From Sphingobacteriales bacterium 46-32 (GTDB lineage Bacteria > Bacteroidota > Bacteroidia > Chitinophagales > Chitinophagaceae): 64,000 nucleotides of DNA. The DNA is taken from the NCBI GenBank assembly GCA_001898485.1, contig MKTY01000020.1, positions 1,633,203 through 1,697,202 of the forward strand, written 5' to 3'. The notes under the pieces were generated by a model. It had not been told where the DNA came from. It saw only the letters and a list, made by a program, of their open reading frames with translations, and searched no databases. Numbering within the stretch: position 1 is the first letter of the stretch; every line of letters starts with the position of its first letter. Position numbers and translations under genes: made by a program. Shown here piece after piece: positions 31,996 to 42,099 of the stretch.

Positions 31996-34026
31996 TTAAG
32001 CGCTGGGGTTGTCCAGTACAATATCGATCAGTACTGTTGTACCCACATCGGGTACGGAATCGATCACCAGCTGGCCGCGGAGGTATTCGACCCGGCTTTT
32101 TATGGTGGCAAGGCCCATACTTTGCCGGCCATCTGCCGCTGCGGTATCAAATCCCTTTCCATTGTCTTCCACTACCAGGCTAAGCCGGTTTTCCTCACGG
32201 TTTAGCTGAATAAGCACTGTACTGGCAGATGCATGTTTGATAATATTGTTGATGAGCTCCTGTATAATACGATACAACATGATTTCGGTAGTACGATCCA
32301 GGCGTTTCTCGAGACCGTATGACTGAAAATTGACCGACAGCATGCCGCCCGCACTGATCGTGTTGCTCATATCACGCAGGGCTTCAGGCAGGCCAAGTTT
32401 CAGCAATACCTCCGGCATCATGTTGTGTGCTACCCGTCTCAATTCTTCGGACGCCACACCAATCAGCTCTCTTGTTTTTTTATAGAGGGCAAGGTCCTGA
32501 AGAGCGGGTACTTGCTCCTGTAAAGTGCTGTAGTGCATCCTGACGGTAGAGAACAGGCCGCCCAGCCCATCGTGCAGGTCTTTGGCGATACGGCTTCGTT
32601 CGGCCTCCTGTCCGTTGACCATAGACTGGAGCGAAATAACCTTTTGCTGTCCTTCCAGGAATCTGATTTCCTCTTCTTTCAACATTCTGTCTTTTTCGGC
32701 CAGTAACCGGCGCTGACGATTGCTGCGGTATAGCATCATGCTGAAAAGTATCACGAGTATGGCAATAGCGATGCTGGCCAGCATCCACCGGTTTTTTTCT
32801 TTTACTTCCAGTTTGTGCAACTCATTTTCTCTTTCGAGGCTGGCGATCTGTGCCATCCTTTTTTCATTTTGATAGCGGGCTTCGAGGAAATTGAGCTCTT
32901 TGAGTTTTTCATCTTTCTGAAGGCTGTCGCTCAGGCTAATGGCCTTTTCGCGATAGCTAAGTGCCAGCTCAAACCGGCCATTAGTTTTGAAAATATCAGA
33001 CAGGTGGCCGGCCGCTTTTTTAGCATTAAAGGTGAGCCCCCGCGCCACTCCCAGGCGGTAAACTTCCTCAAACAGTGGGATTGCCTGATTCGTCATACCG
33101 GCTTTATAATAGCTGGTAGCCAGGTTTTGCAGCGCCGACAGTCTGCTTTCTTCGGCATTCATTTTAATAGCTGTTTGCAGCGATTGCTGATGAGCTTCAA
33201 TAGCTTTTTTATAGTCTTTCTGATAATCTCTGTAAAAGTTTCCTTCGAGTTTATAATACTCATACTCTGTGTCGAGGATTTGAAAGGGGCTAAACTTTGC
33301 AGTAGTTATCAATGTCTTCATTCCGGCCAGCGCCCTGGTGATGCCGGCCGTATCATTTTTTACTTCGTCGAGTGAGTGTAGTTCATAGAGATAGTCAAAG
33401 TGGTAGATGGGTTTCAGGTCTGTCAGCATTGGCTTTACCCTGTCCAGGTATTCGGCGGCTTTATCATATAGTTGCAACTGGCGGTATTCGCTGGCGATAT
33501 TGCAGTAGACGATTACGAGGGTATTGGGATCGGGGGCCTGCTGCTCTGCCAGTTTTAAGGATTGCAGACGATGCGAGAGGGCGGTAGTGTAGTCGCCATT
33601 ACGGTTATAAATGCCGCCGAGATTGTTGTGGGCCATCATCTGTGCGCGGATGCGGCGCAGGCTGTCTTTTCCTGTAAATGGTTCCTGCAGTATATCTTCA
33701 TAAGTGGCAATAGCCGCCAGCCAGTCATTTTGTTTGGTAGCATAATTGCCACGGGCCAGCAGCGACTGGCATATTCCCGTATAGTAACCGAGTGAGCGGG
33801 CATCGCGGAGTGCTTCTGTCAGCAGGGCAAGACCACTGGTATCCTGTTTGTGCGACAGCAGGTAACCACCCAGCCTGTTCAATGCATCCACCCGCAGGGT
33901 ATCTCTTCTATGCTGTGCTACGACCTTGCGGAGGCTGTCTTCATTGATCGTCTGGGCAGAGGCCGGCCAGTGCAGAACCAGGAGATAAATACAAAGTAAA
34001 CAAAGGCTTCTATAGAAAAGGGTCAT
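31996..34026 (-). CDS. TPR-containing sensor histidine kinase (HisKA_3 type)
   Basis: Sensor kinase of 676 residues. Signal peptide (to about SAQ, 24), a periplasmic tetratricopeptide-like region at about 40-370 (AIATYEDIL, KAIEAHQQSLQTA, ELALSYREKAISLSDSL), a coiled coil, one membrane helix at about 414-434, a HisKA_3 dimerisation region with phospho-acceptor H485 in KDLHDGLGG, and a HATPase domain (LINNIIKHA, VVEDNGKGFD, SMGLATIKSRV). I chose the ATG at 34026; a TTG eight codons upstream is less likely. It pairs with the regulator at 31322. TPR sensors of this kind are common in Bacteroidota; the ligand is unknown. Confidence 0.94.
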   Translation of the reverse strand: MTLFYRSLCLLCIYLLVLHWPASAQTINEDSLRKVVAQHRRDTLRVDALNRLGGYLLSHKQDTSGLALLTEALRDARSLGYYTGICQSLLARGNYATKQNDWLAAIATYEDILQEPFTGKDSLRRIRAQMMAHNNLGGIYNRNGDYTTALSHRLQSLKLAEQQAPDPNTLVIVYCNIASEYRQLQLYDKAAEYLDRVKPMLTDLKPIYHFDYLYELHSLDEVKNDTAGITRALAGMKTLITTAKFSPFQILDTEYEYYKLEGNFYRDYQKDYKKAIEAHQQSLQTAIKMNAEESRLSALQNLATSYYKAGMTNQAIPLFEEVYRLGVARGLTFNAKKAAGHLSDIFKTNGRFELALSYREKAISLSDSLQKDEKLKELNFLEARYQNEKRMAQIASLERENELHKLEVKEKNRWMLASIAIAILVILFSMMLYRSNRQRRLLAEKDRMLKEEEIRFLEGQQKVISLQSMVNGQEAERSRIAKDLHDGLGGLFSTVRMHYSTLQEQVPALQDLALYKKTRELIGVASEELRRVAHNMMPEVLLKLGLPEALRDMSNTISAGGMLSVNFQSYGLEKRLDRTTEIMLYRIIQELINNIIKHASASTVLIQLNREENRLSLVVEDNGKGFDTAAADGRQSMGLATIKSRVEYLRGQLVIDSVPDVGTTVLIDIVLDNPSA

Positions 34027-34206
34027 GCAATATGCATTAATAATTATCAATTTAATCAGTTGCAGCAGCGCGGGAAGCTACTATAATAACCGGTTGCCGT
34101 TATACCGGATTTCAGGTATTTAACAGCCTCTTTTTTCATCACTAGCCGGTAGGTATACCGGCCGGTTAATGCAGAGATTTACAGGATATAAAGCATTTCA
34201 TTTGCC

Positions 34207-35454
34207 ATGCAATCCTGTAATATATACAATCTGATCCGTCTACTGCTTGTTTTGCCCTTGCTGATAATTTGTGGCTGGTGCCAGGCACAGGAGGAAGAAG
34301 AGAGTAAATCGGGCCGGTTATCACCCAAAGAGTTTTCGATTCCGCCCTCGCCGGTATTTGACCTCATGGGGGTAACCCCCTCGCAGATAAACCGCACTTC
34401 AGATATCCGCGATTTCAAAGTAGACTGGTCATTCCGGTCCTGGCGTCTTAATCCCAATATTGCCATACAGGCGCAACCGCTGTGGGAGTTATTGTATAAA
34501 AGAAAACCACTACTCAAATACCAGCAGGCTGGCTATCTGATGCAACGTCTGTCTACCCTCGATCTTTCGGTTGGTACAGTGCAAAATGAAGAAAATGACC
34601 GGCGCATCGGCTTCTCGGTAAAGATGAACCTGCTCAAGGGAAAAGACCCGCTTATGTCTCGCGGTCTCTACGATGATATTACAGTCAGATTTGAAGAGGA
34701 AGAGACTTCAGTCAGGCTGCAATTGAAAGAGCTGCAGGCAAAATTGGATTCCAGTACCAACATCGTAGAGAAAGCTGCCATTCGTAACGAAATAGCCTCC
34801 GTAAATGAACAGTTGCAGACATTTCATACACGCCGGCAGACAGCTATCACTGAGCGTGTAAGCCTTTTTGTAGCCGAACACTGGAATGCGGCTTCACTGG
34901 ATGTGGCATTCGGGCGCGTATTTACTTATCAAAGTGATAGTGCCGGATCGCTGCGCAAACTACGGCTTAACCGCAATACGGGCTGGGGACTCTGGATCAA
35001 TGGTGGAGTGCCGCTTGGGAAAAGATGGTTACTCTCCGGTCTGCTGCGAACAACCTGGTATGAAGAACAGGTCGACTTTTTAATCAAAGACCAGGTGACG
35101 GCAGAAGAAATACAACGCTCTGCAGTAGCAGAGAATAAACTGTACTCGGTGGGCGTAAATATCCGTTATGGCGGACCCCTCTACAGTTTTTTTGCCGAGT
35201 TGCTGTATGAAAAAAAGTCGTTAAAAACTCCTGTTGAGGCTCTCGAAGAGGTATTTACTGCTCCTGCAGGCACAGGCATCGTGAGCTCATCGGTGCAGTG
35301 GACAACCGTACATCCCACAACTATAAGCGTGGGAGGCGACTGGCGTATAAGCCGTAATGTCATTATCAACTACGGCATGCGCTGGTTGCTGGATAAAAAC
35401 GGAAGATCGCAGGCCTTTACTCCTGTTGCGGGCATTTCCTGTATGATGCGTTAA
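34207..35454 (+). CDS. Predicted outer-membrane protein with coiled-coil insertion
   Basis: Protein of 415 residues that I do not recognise. The signal peptide ends at about CQAQ (28). The region from about 75 alternates like beta-barrel strands (IAIQAQPLWELLYKRK, LDVAFGRVFTYQ, WGLWINGG, YSVGVNIRYGGPLYSFFAELLY, ISVGGDWRIS), and the protein ends in a hydrophobic strand. A charged helical segment at about 160-215 (VRLQLKELQAKLD, EIASVNEQLQTF) interrupts the barrel. It is first of four closely spaced genes (gaps of 22, 27 and 1 bases) and may anchor or export the following secreted proteins. Confidence 0.7.
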   Translation: MQSCNIYNLIRLLLVLPLLIICGWCQAQEEEESKSGRLSPKEFSIPPSPVFDLMGVTPSQINRTSDIRDFKVDWSFRSWRLNPNIAIQAQPLWELLYKRKPLLKYQQAGYLMQRLSTLDLSVGTVQNEENDRRIGFSVKMNLLKGKDPLMSRGLYDDITVRFEEEETSVRLQLKELQAKLDSSTNIVEKAAIRNEIASVNEQLQTFHTRRQTAITERVSLFVAEHWNAASLDVAFGRVFTYQSDSAGSLRKLRLNRNTGWGLWINGGVPLGKRWLLSGLLRTTWYEEQVDFLIKDQVTAEEIQRSAVAENKLYSVGVNIRYGGPLYSFFAELLYEKKSLKTPVEALEEVFTAPAGTGIVSSSVQWTTVHPTTISVGGDWRISRNVIINYGMRWLLDKNGRSQAFTPVAGISCMMR

Positions 35455-35476
35455 TCAACCCTTAAAACAATAAACA

Positions 35477-36925
35477 ATGAATCGGATTTTACTATTGGTC
35501 TTGTCTTTTTGTGCCGTGGGTACAACGGCTCAGAGCCAGGTCAGGTTTGCGACTGATGACCAGTTCACATTTACTATACCACAACGGGAAAAAAACTGCA
35601 TGCAGTTTTTTAACTATAATGAAACGACTACCATGTCGCCGGTTAATGCTTTTTTTCTGGCCAAGATGAGTGAGATGATGTATCCTGAACGGTTGTTTTA
35701 TCAGCTCCGCTATTTGCAGAATGACCAGCGGCCCGTGACTTCGATTAGTAACTCCGACTGGATTGAAAGGAATAGTACGGTTACCAATGCGAATTTCGAA
35801 AGGGCATTTGCCGGCCGTTTTGCGCATTACTTTTTTGATGAAACGAAATGGCCGCGCCGGCTCAATATCACGCCAATACAGTTGCAGCAGGTCAATAAAA
35901 CCGTAGCTGCTACCAGGCTGGCCACTGGTATTGAAAATGTGAGACTCGATTCCGGAAGGGTTTCGCCAGCGAAACCTGCGCCGGCACCAGAGCGTAATTT
36001 TGTACAGGATTCTATCGACTGGATCAGGGCCAATACAGCGCAGTTCAAATTTATCAGGCAACGGCAGGGCATGAAATTTTTCGGTATCGATGCAGGCTTC
36101 GATCCGGAAGTGATGGTGGTAACTGCACCAAGAGCCAACTTTATCGTATTCCGCGGTACAGATGCCTATAACGAGATCGGTAATAAGGGCGAGTGGATCG
36201 GTACGGATTTTAACCTGTTATTTAAAGATGGTACTGGTCCGCTGGCAGGCACAAAACTCCACAGCGGCTTTTATGAAAGTTACCTCCTGATCAGAAATGA
36301 ACTGATTGCCCAACTGGATGCGCAGGGAGGAAAGTCAAAAAAAATATGGATAACCGGTCATAGCCTCGGCTCAGCGATGGCTATCGTTGCCGGTGCAGAT
36401 CTGAAAGCAGCAGGGTATAATGTGCAGGCGGTATATGGCTTTTCTTCGCCGCGAACGATTGGCAACGATGCATTCAAAACCAGGGCCGATAATCTGCTGG
36501 CTGGCCGCATACACCGTTTTGAATACTATCTGGATCCGGTAACGGTAGCCGGTTTCCCCTTTTATTATGCACCGGGCAAACGCCACTGGTTTGATGAGTC
36601 CGAGTATGGAAATATGCAATTGTACACGACCGATGAAGACCGCTATTTATCACCTAACCCATGCGAGTTTAACTGGTGTCCGGGCGATAAACGATCTGCC
36701 AATACGGTACGGTTGCTGAAAGCCAGAAAGAGTGGTATGCTCACCGATTTTATCACCCAGCCTACCCAGATAATGGGGTATTATCACAATCCTCAGTTTA
36801 TGCTCAGGGGCATCAGCAAGTTGCTTTCTGCAACGGAAAAAGCAAGAATGCCTGCTATAGATGATAGTTTTCCATTTCTCTATGGCAAAGGGCCTACCGA
36901 TGCGCCTATTCCCGGTACACGTTGA
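35477..36925 (+). CDS. Secreted class 3 lipase
   Basis: Alpha/beta hydrolase of 482 residues with a signal peptide (to about TAQS, 20). The class 3 lipase domain covers about 190-370: FIVFRGTD (lid and oxyanion region, about 223-230), LHSGFYESYLLIRNEL, nucleophile elbow WITGHSLGSAMA (Ser in GHSLG), FSSPRTIGNDAF (catalytic Asp region follows, EYYLDPVT) and a His in GKRHWFD. It acts on acyl esters outside the cell. It is the second gene of the secreted cluster and sits two genes before the lipid-transfer-like protein. Confidence 0.92.
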   Translation: MNRILLLVLSFCAVGTTAQSQVRFATDDQFTFTIPQREKNCMQFFNYNETTTMSPVNAFFLAKMSEMMYPERLFYQLRYLQNDQRPVTSISNSDWIERNSTVTNANFERAFAGRFAHYFFDETKWPRRLNITPIQLQQVNKTVAATRLATGIENVRLDSGRVSPAKPAPAPERNFVQDSIDWIRANTAQFKFIRQRQGMKFFGIDAGFDPEVMVVTAPRANFIVFRGTDAYNEIGNKGEWIGTDFNLLFKDGTGPLAGTKLHSGFYESYLLIRNELIAQLDAQGGKSKKIWITGHSLGSAMAIVAGADLKAAGYNVQAVYGFSSPRTIGNDAFKTRADNLLAGRIHRFEYYLDPVTVAGFPFYYAPGKRHWFDESEYGNMQLYTTDEDRYLSPNPCEFNWCPGDKRSANTVRLLKARKSGMLTDFITQPTQIMGYYHNPQFMLRGISKLLSATEKARMPAIDDSFPFLYGKGPTDAPIPGTR

Positions 36926-36952
36926 TAATTCTATCACTCCAAAAATGAAAAT

Positions 36953-38419
36953 ATGAAAACAAAATTTTTGCTGCTGCCGGTAGCCATGCTGCTGGCCCAG
37001 CTTTCCATTGCACAGAATGATAAACCCGTTATTGTAAACCGGGCACCAGGTAGTGTGGCCCTGAAAACTCCTCTGGCCTTTAAGCGCTTTGAACTGGCCG
37101 ATGCAAAAAAAGACGGCAAAAACCTGAAGGCAACGGATAAAATAAAAACCGCATCGGGAAAAGAAATTACTGTTGAAGATTACCTGTCGCGTGTAAATGA
37201 AGTGGAGCAGGAAATCAGCAAACGCGGGTATACCCTGCGTAATTATGAACCGGGTGCTTCGTCGCTGAAATATAAACCGGTTAAACTGGCCAATACTGAT
37301 ATCGATCGTTTGAATTTGCAGATCAATTCAGGCAGAAAGGCACCATTGAGTCAGCAGCAACGATTGAATTTTCTATTTAAAAAGAAGGCAACTTCCACTG
37401 CTTCCGGTACTGCAAAGACCATTAATACGCCTGTGACAGTTCAAAGTAAGATCAACACCGATCAATTGAGTGCATTGAAAAAAGTAGAAAAGAAGATTGA
37501 AGAAGAAGTGTCGATCGTGGAATTGCTTAAGCCGCTTACCGACCGTATACAGGAATCGATCGGTGCAGATGGGGCTAAATTTAATCTGGCCAATGCATCG
37601 CTAAAGGTCACCAGTCATGCCATCAGGCCACTGGGCAGCGACATTGAAAATAATATGACCAGTACGCTATCCGAATACCGGGTAGCCGTTAATTTCAACG
37701 CAAATATTTCTGGCTCCTTCGGACTTCCGTTTAATATTACTATACCAATGGCCACCATGAAAGGCGAATTTACCGCCCGTGCAAACACAGGTCAGCGTCA
37801 TGAGCGAAAGGTGGTGGTGAATCTGATGGGCCGTTCTTTTTTTAATAAGACAGGTGCCATTTCCGGAGATAGTTTCTCAGAAGAAGATGAAGAAGAACTC
37901 CAGCTATCCGAATTGCTGGCCAATCGCTCTTTTTCTTCGATCAGCTTTATGGACTGGTTGCCTTCTATGGGTATAAATACCAGTTTTACAATGGGTGGCT
38001 CGGTGGGTTGCAGTTATCATGTAGAAATGGATCGAAATGGCGTTTCTGCTTTTATTGGCCCAACGTATGGCACCACCGTTCGTGTGAGTGCTTCGTATGG
38101 TTACCGTGATGTTATTGAGGGAGGAATAGAAGGTATCGTGACCCTGCTCAAAGGCGGAATCGGCTTTGGTGGTTCGGCCGGATTGGAAAAGCAGGAAGGC
38201 GTATGGCGATTAAAAAATCTCTCTTCCGTAGAAGCGACTCTCGAAGCCCTGAAAGGCGAGATCAATCTTTTTGTTCGCTACCCCGATCTTTCCAACTGGA
38301 GCTGCTGGGGTCCCTGTATTACCAAAAAGACATTTCCGCTTTTTGAGACGCCAACGGCATTTCGCTTAACAGGTACACTGCTGGAATCGGATAAAGGAGT
38401 TAATCTTAACTGGCAATAA
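36953..38419 (+). CDS. Secreted protein of unknown function
   Basis: Protein of 488 residues with a signal peptide (LLPVAMLLAQLSIAQ). About 60-200 is charged and helical (YLSRVNEVEQEISKRGYTLRN, LSALKKVEKKIEEEVSIVELL), and about 205-480 is beta-rich with glycine-containing strands (YRVAVNFNANISGSFGLPFN, VRVSASYGYRDVIEGGIEG, GGIGFGGSAGLE) and two cysteine pairs (WSCWGPCITK near the end). It lies 27 bases after the lipase and one base before the next gene, so the products probably act together. No family recognised. Confidence 0.75.
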   Translation: MKTKFLLLPVAMLLAQLSIAQNDKPVIVNRAPGSVALKTPLAFKRFELADAKKDGKNLKATDKIKTASGKEITVEDYLSRVNEVEQEISKRGYTLRNYEPGASSLKYKPVKLANTDIDRLNLQINSGRKAPLSQQQRLNFLFKKKATSTASGTAKTINTPVTVQSKINTDQLSALKKVEKKIEEEVSIVELLKPLTDRIQESIGADGAKFNLANASLKVTSHAIRPLGSDIENNMTSTLSEYRVAVNFNANISGSFGLPFNITIPMATMKGEFTARANTGQRHERKVVVNLMGRSFFNKTGAISGDSFSEEDEEELQLSELLANRSFSSISFMDWLPSMGINTSFTMGGSVGCSYHVEMDRNGVSAFIGPTYGTTVRVSASYGYRDVIEGGIEGIVTLLKGGIGFGGSAGLEKQEGVWRLKNLSSVEATLEALKGEINLFVRYPDLSNWSCWGPCITKKTFPLFETPTAFRLTGTLLESDKGVNLNWQ

Positions 38420-38420
38420 G

Positions 38421-40265
38421 ATGACAGCATATTTCCGCCGGCTGATGACCAGCCAACTCAGACCATCGCTGTTCGTTGGTCTGAGTCTGTTTTTTTTATC
38501 TGTAAAGGCTCAGAACGGTCTAATAACCGCTTCGTTGTTGCCCGGAAAAAAAGCATGGGAATATGCTGTTGTTTTTAACAGCCAGATCAAAACAAATCTC
38601 TCTTTTTTCAGCGAAGCTATTGCCGACACGCAGCTTACAGTCTCTTTAAAAGGATTATTAAGCTTACGCCCGCAACACGGCGATCGGGAGTTTACGCATA
38701 TATGTGCGAGGATTTTGGCTATCGACGAGCTCAGACTACCTGCACCGTCTGCCGTTATCAACGAGGTAAAGCAGGGATTGCTGGAAGGCTTTTGTTTCCT
38801 GCAGAAAAGGAAAGGCGGCATTGATAGTATTTTTTTCCGCTACCCTCCGGCCGATGCAACGGAGCATATCGTCGTTCAATTGGCGGAAGCGCTGCAGTAT
38901 TATAATAACCCCAATCAATCATTGACGAAATGGAGTAAGGTCATCGGTCTTTCAGATGGCAGACTACAGGCAGACTTTCGCCGTGTTGATAGTGTTAGGG
39001 GGTTGTCACGGTTAACACTTGATTCATTAGTTGCACCGCAAATACGTCCATCGCGGCAGGTAGAATTGTTACCGCAGTATACGCGGTATCGTACACGGCT
39101 CAACTATGTGCTTGATTCATCGTCTACCCTTCCGGTAGTGGTGGATGGTTTTATAGATCGGGAATCACATATCAGCCACCGGGTTGCCAGTAAGCTGTTA
39201 AATAGCTATTCATTTGTACTTGTTAAATCTATCGTGGATACCGGTATTTGTACGGGACACATCTATAGCCGCGCCTTATTCTATCCCGAACGAATGACAG
39301 AATTGCGAGATCGTCAGCAAAAGGCGCGTGCTGATAAAATTAAGCCGGCTGATCTCGAAGCGGCCTTGCGATCCATTACCGACAGCACATCTGAACAGTT
39401 GCAAATGAATATTGGTGATGATCTGAAGGCTTTTTTGGCCAGTACAAAATTCTCTCTTTCGGCAATCGAAGAAATACTGCTGAGTTCCGACCCCCGCGGA
39501 GCAAAGTTTAAACTGATAAGGTCTGCACTCATTCATGCGGCCACTCCGGAATCGCAGGATATGCTGGTAAAACTTATCCGGCAATATCGTTTGCGCGATC
39601 CGTCTCTACTAAGGTTTGTAGTGCCTTCAGTGGGGCTAATAGCGAAGCCGGAATATAATCTGCAGACCGAGATGCTTGAGCTGCTCACAGACAAGCGGGT
39701 TGAATCTGACCGGCGCGGCACAATATTGCTGGCATTGGGGAATATGGCTGGTCAAGTCAGTGAGACCAATTTGGCCAGGGCCGATTCGCTGGTAGGCCGG
39801 TTGACAGATTTACTGCAACCCGTAAATGATCCGATGTTGTTACTGGCTGTACTGGGAAATGCCGGAACAAAGAGCGCCCTGCCATCTATACTGCCTTATC
39901 TGAAAGACAGTTCAGCAGATATACGTAGTATGGCTTATTATGCCCTGCGTTTTATCGATGACCCTGCTGTAGAGGAGATATTTCGTGGTGCTTTGCAGGA
40001 TATATCTTTTTCAGACAATCATATAATTGCGGCGATACTCGAAGCTTCTTTTTACCGGCCGTATCAGCCTGCGATTTCGTTGCTGTTTGAGCCAATAATG
40101 AAAAATAGTGATGAGTCGTTGAAGCTGTTTTACCTGCAGCTGATTTGCCATCATTCCTATCGTGAGGCACCGCTGATTGAACTTATTGACCAGGTCAGAA
40201 AACAGTATGTGCATACGGCGGTAGGGGCGGCGGCAGAGGCTTTTATGGTGACTGCTGGATTATAA
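38421..40265 (+). CDS. Secreted protein with lipid-transfer-protein-like layout (beta N-domain plus helical repeat)
   Basis: Protein of 614 residues, signal peptide to about SVKAQ (31). About 35-270 is a beta-rich domain beginning SLLPGKKAWEYAVVF and containing GFCFLQKRKGGIDSIFF (123-139) then a helix-like HIVVQLAEALQYY. From about 330 to the end it is a HEAT-like helical superhelix (ILLALGNMAGQV about 434-445, LLLAVLGNAGTKSALPSIL, SMAYYALRFIDD). This order and several motifs recall the N-terminal lipid-binding module of vitellogenin/MTP-type large lipid-transfer proteins. That match is remote and mine alone; a plain HEAT protein is the safe reading. It is translationally coupled to the previous gene. 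Confidence 0.7.
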   Translation: MTAYFRRLMTSQLRPSLFVGLSLFFLSVKAQNGLITASLLPGKKAWEYAVVFNSQIKTNLSFFSEAIADTQLTVSLKGLLSLRPQHGDREFTHICARILAIDELRLPAPSAVINEVKQGLLEGFCFLQKRKGGIDSIFFRYPPADATEHIVVQLAEALQYYNNPNQSLTKWSKVIGLSDGRLQADFRRVDSVRGLSRLTLDSLVAPQIRPSRQVELLPQYTRYRTRLNYVLDSSSTLPVVVDGFIDRESHISHRVASKLLNSYSFVLVKSIVDTGICTGHIYSRALFYPERMTELRDRQQKARADKIKPADLEAALRSITDSTSEQLQMNIGDDLKAFLASTKFSLSAIEEILLSSDPRGAKFKLIRSALIHAATPESQDMLVKLIRQYRLRDPSLLRFVVPSVGLIAKPEYNLQTEMLELLTDKRVESDRRGTILLALGNMAGQVSETNLARADSLVGRLTDLLQPVNDPMLLLAVLGNAGTKSALPSILPYLKDSSADIRSMAYYALRFIDDPAVEEIFRGALQDISFSDNHIIAAILEASFYRPYQPAISLLFEPIMKNSDESLKLFYLQLICHHSYREAPLIELIDQVRKQYVHTAVGAAAEAFMVTAGL

Positions 40266-40435
40266 TCATTCGGACACAGGTGTGTTTATTCTATCCATCC
40301 GTTAGCTGTTTTGCCAGCTGTGAGTTGAAACTTCAGGAAGTAGTAATCGAAATGCAGCAAAAAACAGTCTTTAGTATCTAGCTTAGTGTTAAAAGAAAAC
40401 GCATTAGTGAAAATTTCTTTTAGCTCAGGATCAGT

Positions 40436-41404
40436 TCATTGGCGAAATCTTAAGCTTTTAGCAGTTGCCCTGAATTTGTCAAAATACTGGCCGTTTTCGC
40501 TATCTATACCGATAAACAAAACGGCGGTTGTAGTGCCGGTATTAAAAATTCCTAATTGATAAACAGTAACAGTGTTGTTGTCTTTGTCCTTTGCCTCCAT
40601 TGATAATTCTGTGGCCGGATGCCCATTAATATAAAAATCGGAAGCCTTTATGTTGGAGATTTCAATTCCCTGCAGGCCTAGTCTTGAGGTGCTCATTTCC
40701 ATAAACTCTTTTACTTTTTCCGGTCCTCCGGCATCAAACAGCATAACCTGATAAGAAGATGTTTCGAGCATTTTGGTAGCCTCTATTTTGCCATCGGGAG
40801 TATAGATAAAGATATTTCCGATTTTAGTTGCATACCTGAAACCAAGAATTGTTTCATCCAGCGTAAAATCAGCCAGCTCAAGTGGATCTAACTGGTACAA
40901 TTTATCATAGTATGAACTGCTGAAGATGCTTTTTAATTCTTGTTTTGAGTTTTTATCATCGGTAAGGCAGACACCTATGACGACTGTTACAAATTTTTCA
41001 TCTCCAAACGCCAGACAAATTTTTGTTTCACCCTCATTTTTTGAAGGACCTTCAGAATAGGTTCCTTCAAAGCCATTGAATTTCACAGGTTCATAAACGT
41101 CGATTTTAGCTCCCTGCCTGGTAATTGCTTCGGGCGTTGTTTTGCTTTTGTACTCAGCGAAAGCGGTATTTGGGACATCAATAACCTGGAAGTATGTGTT
41201 GTCGTTTTTTTGATAACGTATGAGGTTCTTAAAGAAGGAATAAGTATCCGGCGTTTTTGTAAAAAGCCTGGTTCCCTCAATTCTTTTCAGGCTGCCGGTT
41301 TTGCTAACATTAATTTCGTCTGGAAATACATTTTTTGAATTTTCACATGAAAAGATTACTATGGTAACAATAATCAGAATCTTAAGAGGTAATCTTTTTT
41401 TCAT
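40436..41404 (-). CDS. Hypothetical lipoprotein
   Basis: Protein of 322 residues with a lipoprotein signal (LKILIIVTIVIFSC, Cys near 20). The rest is soluble, mixed alpha/beta, without a family I recognise. A repeated layout is suggested by two segments of about 120 residues, each with a beta-rich run ending in a helix (IFSSSYYDKLYQL; YFDKFRATAKSLRF at the C-terminus). It stands alone; a 231-base gap without genes separates it from the next gene. Confidence 0.72.
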   Translation of the reverse strand: MKKRLPLKILIIVTIVIFSCENSKNVFPDEINVSKTGSLKRIEGTRLFTKTPDTYSFFKNLIRYQKNDNTYFQVIDVPNTAFAEYKSKTTPEAITRQGAKIDVYEPVKFNGFEGTYSEGPSKNEGETKICLAFGDEKFVTVVIGVCLTDDKNSKQELKSIFSSSYYDKLYQLDPLELADFTLDETILGFRYATKIGNIFIYTPDGKIEATKMLETSSYQVMLFDAGGPEKVKEFMEMSTSRLGLQGIEISNIKASDFYINGHPATELSMEAKDKDNNTVTVYQLGIFNTGTTTAVLFIGIDSENGQYFDKFRATAKSLRFRQ

Positions 41405-41635
41405 TTAGGTGTTTGATTATAATCGACTGTTAGGAATTGTAGTTCTGTCCGGCAGGGCTTAATAGCAAATTAAAGTTGACGCTATTTTGAAATGTAATAA
41501 AAGCCAAGGCAGATATTTTAGCTGCGAAGAAATTATTTTGATATATCCGAAAGGAATGACCTTCCAGTTGCAATAATGATAATATCGATCTTTTATCCCA
41601 ATTTAGGTAATGCTCTTATTGGTTTCGTTGTCGTT

Positions 41636-42019
41636 TTACCAGTTAATCTGTCTGATAAAGGCATCAAACTTTTCTATCCCTTTTTCTGAAGAATAAGTAC
41701 GCTCAAATTCAACAGGTTCTTTAGGTTTTGAGTAGTACCAGAAATACCACTTTTTAACCAGCGTATCAAATTCTACATGTAACGCTTCTCTATTCCATTC
41801 AATGGGGTTATATATACTTATGATTAGTTTGTGCATCGACGTATAGGCAAATAGCCTTGTAGAGAGAGTGGTGGAGGCGATATGCTTTACAAGTAGAAGC
41901 ATTGGGTTGAATTCGGGATGAATACCAGTTAAGTCAGCGTATTTTTGTTCAATTTCCTGCCAGGATAGGGCTTTGGCTGTTTGAGGTTTATATTTCGATA
42001 TGGGAAAAGGTGGTTTCAT
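41636..42019 (-). CDS. Hypothetical protein
   Basis: Protein of 127 residues from the ATG at 42019. It is soluble and rich in Trp/Tyr (WQEIEQKYADLTGIHPEFNP, KKWYFWYYSKPKEPVEFERTY). No membrane segment, no signal peptide and no family recognised. It lies 80 bases after the HTH gene on the same strand. Confidence 0.55.
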   Translation of the reverse strand: MKPPFPISKYKPQTAKALSWQEIEQKYADLTGIHPEFNPMLLLVKHIASTTLSTRLFAYTSMHKLIISIYNPIEWNREALHVEFDTLVKKWYFWYYSKPKEPVEFERTYSSEKGIEKFDAFIRQINW

Positions 42020-42099
42020 GATTAACTGATGTTTAAATTATGCAGGTGATAAGCCTGTTTATGATATCGTTCAACTTTACTACGTGTTCATAGCTATTT

